In this document: in pieces, positions 40,602 to 49,207 of the stretch
Layout of the letters: each line of letters opens with the position of its first letter
Numbering within the stretch: position 1 is the first letter of the stretch
NCBI RefSeq assembly: GCF_000952855.1
Contig: NZ_JSVU01000002.1
Coordinates: 124,001 to 188,000 of the forward strand
DNA from: Aequorivita vladivostokensis
GTDB taxonomy: Bacteria; Bacteroidota; Bacteroidia; Flavobacteriales; Flavobacteriaceae
DNA length: 64,000 nt
Direction: 5' to 3'
Program-made: the position numbers and the translations under genes
The notes under the pieces: model-generated
What the model was told of the DNA's origin: nothing
What the model saw: only the letters and a program-made list of their open reading frames with translations
The model's database searches: none

Positions 40602-43172
40602 ATGCGATATTGCATTTTGCTTTTGGTATTGCTTATATTTAGTGGTAGTACAGTAGCACAAGTTCAACAGAAGTATTCCTCGGAATTGAATTCCCTCTGG
40701 AGCAATGGCACCTTTATTATCAAGATATCCAAGAATGGCAAATGGGCAGTCATTGAGGAGGACTTCCCACAAAAGGGAAGGGAGATTCTAGTAATGCAAA
40801 CAAAGGGTACAAAACAGTATCGCCTTCCAGAAAGTGAATGGTTGGATTTTTCCGCGGACAGTAAATGGTTTGGGTGCATCAGTAAGGAGGAAATGATACT
40901 CATCGATTTGGAAACCGATAAGGAGGTACGCTATTCCAATATAGCTACCTATAAATTTTCAGGCACTGGTAATTATATTGCCGCACTACAACAAGGCAAG
41001 GGGAAGCTAACGGAACTTTTAATAATTGACCTGAAAAACAAAACGATAGCAAGAAGGCTTAGGGATGTAATAAAATTTGAGTGGCATCCTACCCAGAATA
41101 TTTTGCTCGCCACGGTGAAAGGGGCGGAACAAAACCAAGTAATCCGTTATGATGTTGGGAAAGAAAATTCTGACCTTCTTTTCAAGGAAAACTCAGGAAG
41201 TATCGAGTATTTAAGATGGAACGGGTCGGGTTCAGCCGCCATTTTTCTTAGCCGAAATGAAGGGAATCTCCAATTGCATTATTTCAGTAAAAGCGAAGGC
41301 ACAAGTGGGGTGCTAACCGATAAGGCAATACAGGAAAAATTCATAGACCATCATCTTAGTGATCGTCAACCTTTTATATCCGATGATGGAAAAAAAGTAA
41401 TTTTTTATGTTCAGAAGCTAGAAAAGTCTGAGGCTGAAAAAAGCGATGTTCAGGTATGGAATAGTGACGATCCGTGGATTACCCCTCGAATGGAAAGCTC
41501 CAATGGGGGAAGACATTTTTTAACAGCCTGGTATCCACAGAGCGGAGAGATTAAGCCAATCGAAACGGAAGCCCTACCCAAGGCCGCGATGAGCGTAAAC
41601 CACGATTTTGCAGTGGTGCACAATCCACTACAATATGAACCCCTATATAAATACTATCCAAATGCAGATTTATATATTAAAAATATAGCAACAGGTGATA
41701 CTACTTTGGTTTGCAAAAATCAATACACAGAAGGGAAATTTGTCACAATATCTCCCAGTGGAAAATACGTTTCCTATTTTAAGGATACTGATTGGTTTGT
41801 GTATAATTTAGAAAGTGGGAAAACTATAAATCTGACCGAAGATTTGGAGGTACCGTTCCAAAATACTGAATCCCAAAGGCCAGGGGATTTATTTCCATAT
41901 GGCAATCCCGGCTGGCTAAAGGACGATGGGTACATAATATTTTATGACCAATATGATATATGGGTTCTGAGCCCAGAAGGCAATACTAAAAAAAGGGTTA
42001 CTCAGGGTAGGGAAGATAAAATCCAGTATAGGATTAGTAGGGATTATGGCCGTAAAGCCTATAATCCCTTAACGATTCATCCCGATTTCTGGAGTGAACC
42101 ATTTAATATTAAGGAGGGTATTATATTGGAATTCCTTGATAATAATAATTTTGACACCGGATTAGCGCTATGGAAGGACGATTTAGCCATTAAACCACTT
42201 TTTAAAACGGAAGGGGCAATTACCAAAGTTATGAGTTCGGATAATTTGGAAACCGTACTGTATAGCAGTCACCGCTTTAACAGGCCCCTAAGCATTCACA
42301 ATGTAAACGTAAAGACCAAAAAATCCCAACTGCTGTATCAAGCAAACGAGAAGCTTTTGGATTATGATTTAGGCCACACAGAATTCATCGAATATCAGTT
42401 GGAAGATGGCACTAAACTAAGGGGAAGTTTGATGTATCCTGCAAATTATAACCCCAATATTAAATATCCTATGATTGTGGAAATTTATGAAAGAAAGTCC
42501 GTGGATATAAATCAATTCCAACCCCCAAGCAATTATATGGTTATCGGGATCAGTTTATTAAATTTTACTCTTAATGATTACTTTGTGCTTTATCCAGATA
42601 TTGAATATACCATTGGGGATCCAGGGATTTCAGCATTAAAATCAGTAACCGCTGCGGTAGATAAAGTACTGGAAACGGGTAAGGTGGATGAAAAGCGGTT
42701 AGGATTGATTGGCCATTCCTTTGGGGGCTATGAAACAGCATTTATCGTTACCCAAACAGATAAGTTTGCCGCAGCTGTGGCAGGAGCGGCAGTAACCAAT
42801 ATTGTTTCTTATTACCACGATGTATTTTGGGATTCTAGGCGCACTCAAATGTGGCGTATGGAAAACCAACAATTTCGCTTTGGGGATTCATTTTATAATA
42901 TGAAGGATGCCTATTATAGAAATTCCCCTTTGCACCACGTGGAAAATGTGAATACCCCATTGCTATTATGGACCGGAAATACAGACACCAATATCAACTG
43001 GAACCAAAGTGTCCAGATGTTCCTCGCTCTAAAAAGATTGGGCAAAAAATCGAAGTTGCTTTTGTATGACGACGAGCCTCATGTTCTAATGAAGACCCCT
43101 AACCAAATGGATCTTACCAAGGGTATATTTAATTGGATGGAAAAATATGTAAAGAAAATTGATGAAATTTAA
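40602..43172 (+). CDS. Secreted S9-family prolyl oligopeptidase
   Basis: The protein has 856 residues from the ATG at 40602, which gives a signal peptide (CILLLVLLIFSGSTVAQ). An in-frame ATG at 40563 adds a basic tail. An N-terminal beta-propeller-like part (about 30-590) precedes the alpha/beta-hydrolase: nucleophile GHSFGG with Ser near residue 706, Asp in TGNTDTNINW, and His in DDEPHVL, the complete S9 triad. It should cleave peptides outside the cytoplasm and is co-transcribed with susCD (14-54 bases gap), which points to peptide uptake or maturation. The nearest converging gene encodes a small Cys-containing secreted protein. Confidence 0.92.
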   Translation: MRYCILLLVLLIFSGSTVAQVQQKYSSELNSLWSNGTFIIKISKNGKWAVIEEDFPQKGREILVMQTKGTKQYRLPESEWLDFSADSKWFGCISKEEMILIDLETDKEVRYSNIATYKFSGTGNYIAALQQGKGKLTELLIIDLKNKTIARRLRDVIKFEWHPTQNILLATVKGAEQNQVIRYDVGKENSDLLFKENSGSIEYLRWNGSGSAAIFLSRNEGNLQLHYFSKSEGTSGVLTDKAIQEKFIDHHLSDRQPFISDDGKKVIFYVQKLEKSEAEKSDVQVWNSDDPWITPRMESSNGGRHFLTAWYPQSGEIKPIETEALPKAAMSVNHDFAVVHNPLQYEPLYKYYPNADLYIKNIATGDTTLVCKNQYTEGKFVTISPSGKYVSYFKDTDWFVYNLESGKTINLTEDLEVPFQNTESQRPGDLFPYGNPGWLKDDGYIIFYDQYDIWVLSPEGNTKKRVTQGREDKIQYRISRDYGRKAYNPLTIHPDFWSEPFNIKEGIILEFLDNNNFDTGLALWKDDLAIKPLFKTEGAITKVMSSDNLETVLYSSHRFNRPLSIHNVNVKTKKSQLLYQANEKLLDYDLGHTEFIEYQLEDGTKLRGSLMYPANYNPNIKYPMIVEIYERKSVDINQFQPPSNYMVIGISLLNFTLNDYFVLYPDIEYTIGDPGISALKSVTAAVDKVLETGKVDEKRLGLIGHSFGGYETAFIVTQTDKFAAAVAGAAVTNIVSYYHDVFWDSRRTQMWRMENQQFRFGDSFYNMKDAYYRNSPLHHVENVNTPLLLWTGNTDTNINWNQSVQMFLALKRLGKKSKLLLYDDEPHVLMKTPNQMDLTKGIFNWMEKYVKKIDEI

Positions 43173-43173
43173 A

Positions 43174-43205
43174 AAGCTTCCCGATTAATAAAAACCGAGA
43201 AGCTT
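43174..43205. terminator. Weak bidirectional hairpin
   Basis: AAGCTTC and GAAGCTT form a 7-bp stem with an 18-nt loop between the convergent S9 and small secreted-protein genes. The loop is long, so the call is tentative. Confidence 0.4.
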
Positions 43206-43215
43206 AAACTAACCC

Positions 43216-43470
43216 TTATTGTAACCATTCATATAAAAAGTCATGACAGTCCGGGGTTTTATAGATGGATCTGCCATTAAATTTACAAACGGGCACTCCA
43301 TTTTCGGAACAATCCTTCGGAGCAGACGCACAACCCGCAGAGGTCATAATATATCCTGTTACCAGGGCATTCTCCTCAATGGGGGTGCTCTTTTCAGTTG
43401 CAAAGGCAAAAACGATTGCCAGTAAAAATGCCATCAATGGCATGCCGAACTTTAAAATTTTTGTTTTCAT
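43216..43470 (-). CDS. Small secreted Cys-containing protein, DUF6520-like
   Basis: The 84-residue protein has a signal peptide (LMAFLLAIVFAFATE) and a mature part of about 55 residues with four Cys in SAGCASAPKDCSENGVPVC and PDCHDF. I recognise the flavobacterial DUF6520 type by this layout. No enzyme motif. It lies 54 bases after the MauE-type gene on the same strand and converges on the S9 peptidase gene. It may be a secreted peptide whose disulfides depend on the MauE protein, and may be cut or exported by the neighbouring systems; all of this is inferred from context. Confidence 0.78.
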   Translation of the reverse strand: MKTKILKFGMPLMAFLLAIVFAFATEKSTPIEENALVTGYIMTSAGCASAPKDCSENGVPVCKFNGRSIYKTPDCHDFLYEWLQ

Positions 43471-43524
43471 AATATAAAAGTTTTAATGAATTAGCGACCT
43501 ACTATTTTTTACAGGTGTTCGGTC

Positions 43525-45066
43525 TTATTCCTGATACTGGCCAGTATGTGTTGTGTTAGAGCCGGGGTCAAAGTACTCCGGCTTTAACTTATAAATCCAT
43601 AACCTTCCGTCTACAAGTGCAATCAAAATATCCTTGTAAATTCGGAAACCATTAAGTTTTTTATTTTGTTGGTGATAGAGGTAAAAACTGAATTCATAGC
43701 TATTCGTAACGATATTATAGACATCAATAATAGCAGCGGTTTCAGTAGCCGCTTTATCTTCATAACGACCTAATCGGTCGCTATTGATAAATAGGTAATC
43801 TCCAAAGGTGGCAGTATACTTATTAATCATAACCGATTGTCCTCTTTTGTATTGATCTTTTTTAGTGTGATGGGCAATATCTAAAATTGCCTTGCTTACC
43901 GTATCAATGGTCTTTCCTGAATATTTATAAAATAGATTTTCATCCGTAACCTCATAACTGTTGCGATAAAAATAAGTGTAAAGAAACTTCTTGTTTTTAG
44001 TGTTCCAGAGCAAAAGCCCATCACTATCGAATATTCCATCCACCTGTTTGGTAATAATGCTATCATTAAAAATCACGCTGTCCCTGTCCGTTGCTCTGGT
44101 AATGAGACCGAGATTGGTGATGGCTGTAGTATTGGAAATACCGGCAATTCCTATCCGAGTCGAATCCGCTATTTCAAATTGTTTAAAGTAGGCCTCGTTA
44201 TAGCTGAAAACATCAGCTTTCCAATCTGTCGTATTTCCTCGAAAAATTATAGGTACGGTGCCGTCACCTAAAAAGAAGAACGGAGGTTCCACTAATATTC
44301 TCGCCCTTCGGTAAGGAAGTTCAATGTTGCTAATAGCAACTGGGAAATCCTTTATATGCTGCAGGGAAACATCGAGGGTCTTTAAATATAAAGGGGCCTG
44401 CAAATTCCCTAAATAAATAATGCTGTCCTTAAAACCTGCAATGTAATAAGTATTCGAGCCAAGCTCATAATCCCCTAAATACTCGGCAGCATGGGGAAGG
44501 TATTTACGCTGAAAGGCCTCGTTTCTGTAAATTTTCTTCTCGGAGCTAATGAAAAGCACCGTTAGCAAAAGCGTGGCAAAAGCGGCGATAATGAATAGAG
44601 CAAGAAACACAGCCTTATAAGAGGTCGTCAACTTGCCAGGCCGCGGAAGTCGCGTTGCGAGAAGGATGGCCACCACCGCCAATATGATAAAGGAAATATT
44701 AAAAAAGAGGTGTTCAGTCCAACTCAGTTTTTCAAGTACACCCCCACAAGAACATGGAACAAAGTCAGAGAAATTTAGAATAATGACTATATAAGCAGTA
44801 AACATAACCATTAACCCAAAGCAGCCAATAAGAGCGGCTAATCTAAATCGGGGAATAATAAGCAACACCGCCAATAGAATTTCAATGCTCGGCACCAGTA
44901 CAGACACCATCCCAGCATAGGCACTTAATAAGGGAGCTTGAGCGAGTTGGATCTGAAATGTTTCAAAATCCAAAAGTTTGCTCATGGCTGCATAAACAAA
45001 CAAAACAATAAATAATAGACTAATTACATTTACTGTGAATTCCCTATATTTTTTATTGAATATCAT
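43525..45066 (-). CDS. MauE/DoxX-type redox-associated membrane protein with large periplasmic domain
   Basis: The protein has 513 residues. The N-terminal MauE-like domain (about 1-145) has four membrane helices and the dicysteine motif FVPCSCGGVLEKL near residue 105; a fifth helix is at about 155-177. The C-terminal ~330 residues are outside the cytoplasm and look like a six-bladed propeller of 'YLG.', 'FL.G', 'DGLLLWNTKNKKFLYTY' strands. The MauE domain is tied to disulfide formation in partners in the methylamine dehydrogenase pathway. Together with the Cys-containing peptide gene downstream it suggests a thiol-disulfide role. Its upstream region holds a repeat also found before the AOS-GNAT gene. 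Confidence 0.8.
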   Translation of the reverse strand: MIFNKKYREFTVNVISLLFIVLFVYAAMSKLLDFETFQIQLAQAPLLSAYAGMVSVLVPSIEILLAVLLIIPRFRLAALIGCFGLMVMFTAYIVIILNFSDFVPCSCGGVLEKLSWTEHLFFNISFIILAVVAILLATRLPRPGKLTTSYKAVFLALFIIAAFATLLLTVLFISSEKKIYRNEAFQRKYLPHAAEYLGDYELGSNTYYIAGFKDSIIYLGNLQAPLYLKTLDVSLQHIKDFPVAISNIELPYRRARILVEPPFFFLGDGTVPIIFRGNTTDWKADVFSYNEAYFKQFEIADSTRIGIAGISNTTAITNLGLITRATDRDSVIFNDSIITKQVDGIFDSDGLLLWNTKNKKFLYTYFYRNSYEVTDENLFYKYSGKTIDTVSKAILDIAHHTKKDQYKRGQSVMINKYTATFGDYLFINSDRLGRYEDKAATETAAIIDVYNIVTNSYEFSFYLYHQQNKKLNGFRIYKDILIALVDGRLWIYKLKPEYFDPGSNTTHTGQYQE

Positions 45067-45111
45067 ATCGTTAGATTTGATATGATAAAATTCTGCATTA
45101 AAATTTCAGAA

Positions 45112-45146
45112 AAATGGAAATAAACTTATCCCAGCGGTATTATTTT
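45112..45146 (-). promoter_or_regulatory. Shared 24-bp element, copy upstream of the MauE gene
   Basis: A 24-bp exact repeat (45123-45146; begins AACTTATCCC, centre AGCGG, ends TATTATTTT), plus a loosely similar A-rich 11 bp, lies 57-80 bp before the MauE start. The other copy is at 46685-46708. Confidence 0.65.
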
Positions 45147-45162
45147 CAGTCAATGGAAAAAA

Positions 45163-46143
45163 TCACGGATTTTCGGCTAAAAATTTCCTTCGAAGTTCTT
45201 TGGGGGTATAGCCAAATTCGTTTTTAAATGTGGCCGAAAAAGAAGGTACGCTTTTAAAACCGCATAATTGGGTAATTTTTTTGAAACTGATATTGCTTCC
45301 CTGTACCAACATTTTAGCTTTTCGCAACCGTTCGTTTCTAATAAAGCGAAAAACACTCACCCCGTACAACTCCTTAAAACCATATTTAATTTTGAAGGCA
45401 TTTGTGCCAAATTCGAGTGCTATTTCCTTTATTGGCGGAAAATCCATTTCGAGATTGTCCATAAAGTAGTCGCGTACCTCTCGAATTTTTATGACATCGG
45501 AGGAGGATAACTTAACCTTTTGTCTATTATCCATTAAAGTGAGGGGATTATTTTTTTTAGAGCTCTCTTTTTTATTATTCTCTTTTGCTATAAGGTATTC
45601 CTCTAATTCAACCTGTCTTTTGGAATGTTTCACAACAGTTACTATAATACTTTCCTCCCCATTCTTTTTCCCGCCTAACTTATTTATATAGCAAGCACTG
45701 GGTAGCAATAGGCCTGATTTGGTTTTAAACGTTAGCGCTATTGAAGTATCCAGCATTTTTTTATTTTTAAGCATATCCCAATGCCTTTTCCATTTTGGAG
45801 TAGACCTTTTGTTTAAAAGGTTGTCGAAGGACCCTCCAACAATTTCCAAACAGTTATAAAACAAGATGTCACACGCTTGTTGGTTAACGGCTTTAACATT
45901 TCCGTCTAGATCGATTATAAAATTCATCAAGACTATATGCTTGATAGTTTCATTTGAATTAACATACCCCTCATGCAATAAAGCTTCCCCAATTTCTTCT
46001 GCCATCATGTTAATTCCAGATATAAGCGCGTCTATGCTATCCTTTTTGGAAGATTTTTCAATATGATAATAGAACTTACCCGCACCCATTTCAGCTATTG
46101 CTTCGACAATCCTTTTGAGACGTTTCTTCTTAGACATCTGCAT
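45163..46143 (-). CDS. HAMP/PAS-like AraC-family regulator
   Basis: The protein has 326 residues. Residues 8-50 resemble a HAMP linker (IAEMGAGKFYYHIE, DALISGINMMAEEIGE), residues 65-180 a PAS domain (NFIIDLDGNVKAVNQQACDILFY, then ESIIVTVVKHSK) and residues 225-322 an AraC helix-turn-helix pair (FPPIKEIALEFGTNAFKIKYGF, KITQLCGFKSVPSFSATFKNEF). There is no membrane helix, so it is a soluble sensor-activator. The 24-bp repeat flanks it and its likely co-transcribed partner (46199-46570) on both sides, making it the best candidate for binding that element. It would sense a small ligand through PAS. Confidence 0.85.
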   Translation of the reverse strand: MQMSKKKRLKRIVEAIAEMGAGKFYYHIEKSSKKDSIDALISGINMMAEEIGEALLHEGYVNSNETIKHIVLMNFIIDLDGNVKAVNQQACDILFYNCLEIVGGSFDNLLNKRSTPKWKRHWDMLKNKKMLDTSIALTFKTKSGLLLPSACYINKLGGKKNGEESIIVTVVKHSKRQVELEEYLIAKENNKKESSKKNNPLTLMDNRQKVKLSSSDVIKIREVRDYFMDNLEMDFPPIKEIALEFGTNAFKIKYGFKELYGVSVFRFIRNERLRKAKMLVQGSNISFKKITQLCGFKSVPSFSATFKNEFGYTPKELRRKFLAENP

Positions 46144-46198
46144 TCTTATTAAATTATACTTTTACATTTTTTCCATTTTCCAATCAGTAATTTGACCG

Positions 46199-46570
46199 TT
46201 AAATGTATTTTTCCAAAAATAATTTCGCTTCGTCCATATCCTGAAAAGCTTTTGTTGGGATGGAGGGTTTAGTAGTCTTAAGGTAGAAATAAGATAAAAT
46301 ATCCGACATTGGGTCTCCCACAATAAATGCCACTGCTTTAAGCAATGTGGAACCCTCACGCGCAAGGTAGTCCCTACCGGGTTTGTCGACTTCTTCAACA
46401 CCACGAATATCGCATAGGGCGGGGTAATAAATTCCATTCTGCAATTTAAGGCGATCTGCCACAATCCTTATGGCCGCCTCATGGTTGATTACGATATCCT
46501 TATAATACCGTATGTGTAGAAGACCTCCGTTAAGAGTGTATAAAGCAAATTTATTTTCTATAGAATCCAT
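46199..46570 (-). CDS. DUF7793-like STAS-fold protein
   Basis: The 123-residue cytoplasmic protein opens FALYTLNGGLLHIRYYKDIVI and contains YPALCDIRGVEEVDKPGRDYLA and FLEKYI. The length and secondary-structure order are those of the STAS-like DUF7793 family, by recognition. No catalytic residues are visible. It begins the unit with the AraC regulator, 55 bases before it, and diverges from the AOS-GNAT gene with 199 bases between start codons. Such STAS-like proteins can act as ligand-binding or anti-regulator partners; here a partner of the AraC protein is inferred. Confidence 0.72.
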   Translation of the reverse strand: MDSIENKFALYTLNGGLLHIRYYKDIVINHEAAIRIVADRLKLQNGIYYPALCDIRGVEEVDKPGRDYLAREGSTLLKAVAFIVGDPMSDILSYFYLKTTKPSIPTKAFQDMDEAKLFLEKYI

Positions 46571-46673
46571 GATGATCGAAAACTGGCAATTCCCTATAAA
46601 TTTACGAAAATCTGAAAGTATTTATTTTTAAGGCGACGATTCACAGCCCAAGTCAGGACTTTTTTCTTATCCA

Positions 46674-46708
46674 AAATGAAAAAAAACTTATCCCAGCGGT
46701 ATTATTTT
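46674..46708 (+). promoter_or_regulatory. Shared 24-bp element, copy upstream of the AOS-GNAT gene
   Basis: The exact 24-bp repeat lies at 46685-46708, 62-85 bp before the AOS-GNAT ATG and in the divergent intergenic region also serving the DUF7793/AraC unit. The orientation relative to its target gene is the reverse of that at MauE. Confidence 0.65.
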
Positions 46709-46769
46709 GTAATTGAACTTTTAATTGCCATCAAATGCCCGTAAATTCTATGCTTTAAACTCAACGACC

Positions 46770-49181
46770 ATGGCAAAAATCAAACACAACAACTTTTTGG
46801 ATACCGTTCATGAGGTGTTTACGGATGCAAAACAGGAAGGCGTACTCCATCTGTACGCTGAAGGGGAAACCTTTAACGGACGTACTATTGGAGTTAAAAA
46901 CAGGAGCCTTTTTCACTTTGGCACCACTGGGTATTTAGGCCTGGAACAGGATGTAAGGCTAAAGGAAGCAGCTATTGATGCGATACGCAAATACGGCACG
47001 CAGTTTCCGTTGTCAAAGTCTTACATCTCCAATCCGCTATATAGTAGGTTGGAAGAAAAGGTTACCGAAATGTACGGACATCCTATTATCATTACCAAAA
47101 ACAGTACACTGGGTCATATAGGAGTAATACCGAGCGCAGTGAAAGATCAGGATGCCATCATTTTAGACCATCAGGTTCATTGGAGCGTGCAGAGTGCGGC
47201 CAAGATTTTAAAGAATAGAAGTGTACCTATTGATATGGTAAGGCACAACGACCTGAATATGCTTGAGGATAAAATAAAGCGGTATTCAGACCAGCGAAAG
47301 AAAATTTGGTATATGGCTGACGGTATCTATTCCATGTACGGCGACTTCGCTCCTATTTCCGATTTAATGGCATTAAGCCAAAAATATCCGCAGCTTAATT
47401 TCTATTTTGATGATGTGCACGGCATGAGCTGGATAGGCAAGAACGGTACGGGATATGTGTTAAGCCAGCTTGGGGAACTGTCCGAAAATATTCTGCTCTT
47501 TGGTACCCTTAGCAAAACCTTTGGAGCCAGTGGTGCGGTGTTGGTGTGTTCCAATAAAAAAATGTACCATGAGATTAAGACTTTTGGAGGGCCCTTAACC
47601 TTTTCCGCCCAATTGGAACCAGCATCCATTGCCGCGGCAACTGCCTCGGCTGATATACACCTTTCCCCAGAAATTTATACCCTGCAACAGGAACTGCGGG
47701 AACACGTAGAATATTTCAATGAGCTTTTGCAGCAAACCGATCTGCCCCTGATTGACGAGAATATATCTCCGGTGTTTTATATCGGAACCGGAATGCCAAG
47801 GACAGGTTATAATTTTGTAAACCGATTGATGAAGGAAGGATTTTATGTAAACCTTGGCATCTTCCCTGCCGTTCCCGTCAAGAATACCGGTGTACGCATT
47901 ACCATTTCCAGGCACAACCAAAAAGAGGAAATCAAAGGTCTTGTGGAAGCGATGGAATATCTCTTCCCCCGGGCCTTGGAAGATACCCATACCAATAGTG
48001 AACGGGTTTTCCAGGCATTTAAAATGGAGCCGAAACAAAAAAAAAACTTTTCAAAATTAAAATTTAATGAAGATCTACAAGTACAATTAGAAGATACCAT
48101 AGAAAAAATTGACAAAAAGCTTTGGAACAGCTTACTTGGAAAGTATGGTGTATTCGATTGGGAGGGTTTGAAATTTTTGGAAGAATCCTTTAGCGGTAAT
48201 TCCCACATGGAACACAACTGGGAGTTCAGATATTTAATAATTTACGACCAAGAACAAAAGCCGATATTGGCCACTTTTATGACTGTTGGGTTATGGAAGG
48301 ACGATATGTTGGCGGCTGTGGGAGCTTCGCAAACCATTGAGGAAGAACGCAAAAATAATCCATATTATTTGACCTCAAATGTTCTGAGCCTTGGTTCCTT
48401 ATTTACTGAGGGCGAGCATTTATTTGTAGATTTTACACATCCACATAAACAGGAGGGACTGAATTTACTTATGCAAAATTTGGAAAAATTAGAACATTCG
48501 CTTAATGCAAAAATGATTGTGCTTCGTGACTTCCGGGAAAATCAAACCCTACACGATTATTTTCAAGGTCAAGGGTTTGTTCGTGTGCAGATGCCAGATT
48601 CCTGTAGTATCGAACTTAAACCAAAAGATAACTTGGAAGCCTATATTTCCCGTCTTTCCACTAGAAACAGAAAGCACTTGCGAAAAGAAATTTTGAAAAT
48701 AGAAGAATTACTGGATATAAGAATAGTGCAAGATGCCAACTTAGTGCAATTGGAGCAAATTGCGGAACTGTACTCAAATGTACATCAAAATAACTTGGGG
48801 CTGAACACGTTTTCCTTTCCTTCAAAACTGTTTGGTAAGATGTGGGTTCATCCAAATTGGGAATTTATTACTGTTAACCCAAAATCTGAGCCCAAGAAAA
48901 TGATAGGCGTTATGCTTTGTTATAAGAATATCTATAACACTTACGTCCCCGCCTTTGTGGGAATGGATTATAACTATCTGGAACAATTTCATATTTATCG
49001 CCAACTTTTGTTCCAGACCATTAAGCGTGCAATAGAACTGAAATGTCGACATATTGCTTTAGGCCTTACCGCAGAGTTTGAAAAACGAAAATTGGGAGCT
49101 ACCGTATATAATAAATACGCTTATATACAGACAGCTGATAATTATAAACTTGAACTTATGGGTATTCTGGAATCTAGTTGA
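46770..49181 (+). CDS. Alpha-oxoamine synthase fused to an acyltransferase (AOS-GNAT)
   Basis: The protein has 803 residues from the ATG at 46770; an upstream frame-start at 46725 is poorer. Residues 1-400 are a BioF/KBL/serine-palmitoyltransferase fold: TTGYLGLEQD, YFDDVHGMSW, and the PLP Lys249 in GTLSKTFGASGA. This half condenses an amino acid with an acyl thioester. Residues about 430-800 form a GNAT/BioF2-like acyltransferase with RNRKHLRKEI, PAFVGMDYNYLEQFHIY and LGLTAEFEKRKLGA. The fusion suggests an amino-ketone made and then N- or O-acylated, a lipid or a CqsA-like signal. No biotin genes are near. The next gene is rteC, 26 bases on. Confidence 0.86.
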   Translation: MAKIKHNNFLDTVHEVFTDAKQEGVLHLYAEGETFNGRTIGVKNRSLFHFGTTGYLGLEQDVRLKEAAIDAIRKYGTQFPLSKSYISNPLYSRLEEKVTEMYGHPIIITKNSTLGHIGVIPSAVKDQDAIILDHQVHWSVQSAAKILKNRSVPIDMVRHNDLNMLEDKIKRYSDQRKKIWYMADGIYSMYGDFAPISDLMALSQKYPQLNFYFDDVHGMSWIGKNGTGYVLSQLGELSENILLFGTLSKTFGASGAVLVCSNKKMYHEIKTFGGPLTFSAQLEPASIAAATASADIHLSPEIYTLQQELREHVEYFNELLQQTDLPLIDENISPVFYIGTGMPRTGYNFVNRLMKEGFYVNLGIFPAVPVKNTGVRITISRHNQKEEIKGLVEAMEYLFPRALEDTHTNSERVFQAFKMEPKQKKNFSKLKFNEDLQVQLEDTIEKIDKKLWNSLLGKYGVFDWEGLKFLEESFSGNSHMEHNWEFRYLIIYDQEQKPILATFMTVGLWKDDMLAAVGASQTIEEERKNNPYYLTSNVLSLGSLFTEGEHLFVDFTHPHKQEGLNLLMQNLEKLEHSLNAKMIVLRDFRENQTLHDYFQGQGFVRVQMPDSCSIELKPKDNLEAYISRLSTRNRKHLRKEILKIEELLDIRIVQDANLVQLEQIAELYSNVHQNNLGLNTFSFPSKLFGKMWVHPNWEFITVNPKSEPKKMIGVMLCYKNIYNTYVPAFVGMDYNYLEQFHIYRQLLFQTIKRAIELKCRHIALGLTAEFEKRKLGATVYNKYAYIQTADNYKLELMGILESS

Positions 49182-49207
49182 CAATCACTTCAAATTGCCC
49201 CATATGT

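Noticed and set aside
46770-49181. Annotation as 8-amino-7-oxononanoate synthase (biotin)
   Set aside because: No bio genes are near, and the C-terminal acyltransferase and the ICE context do not fit biotin synthesis.
49178-49207. TTG start of rteC overlapping the AOS-GNAT stop
   Set aside because: The ATG at 49208 matches the family N terminus better; coupling is possible without it.
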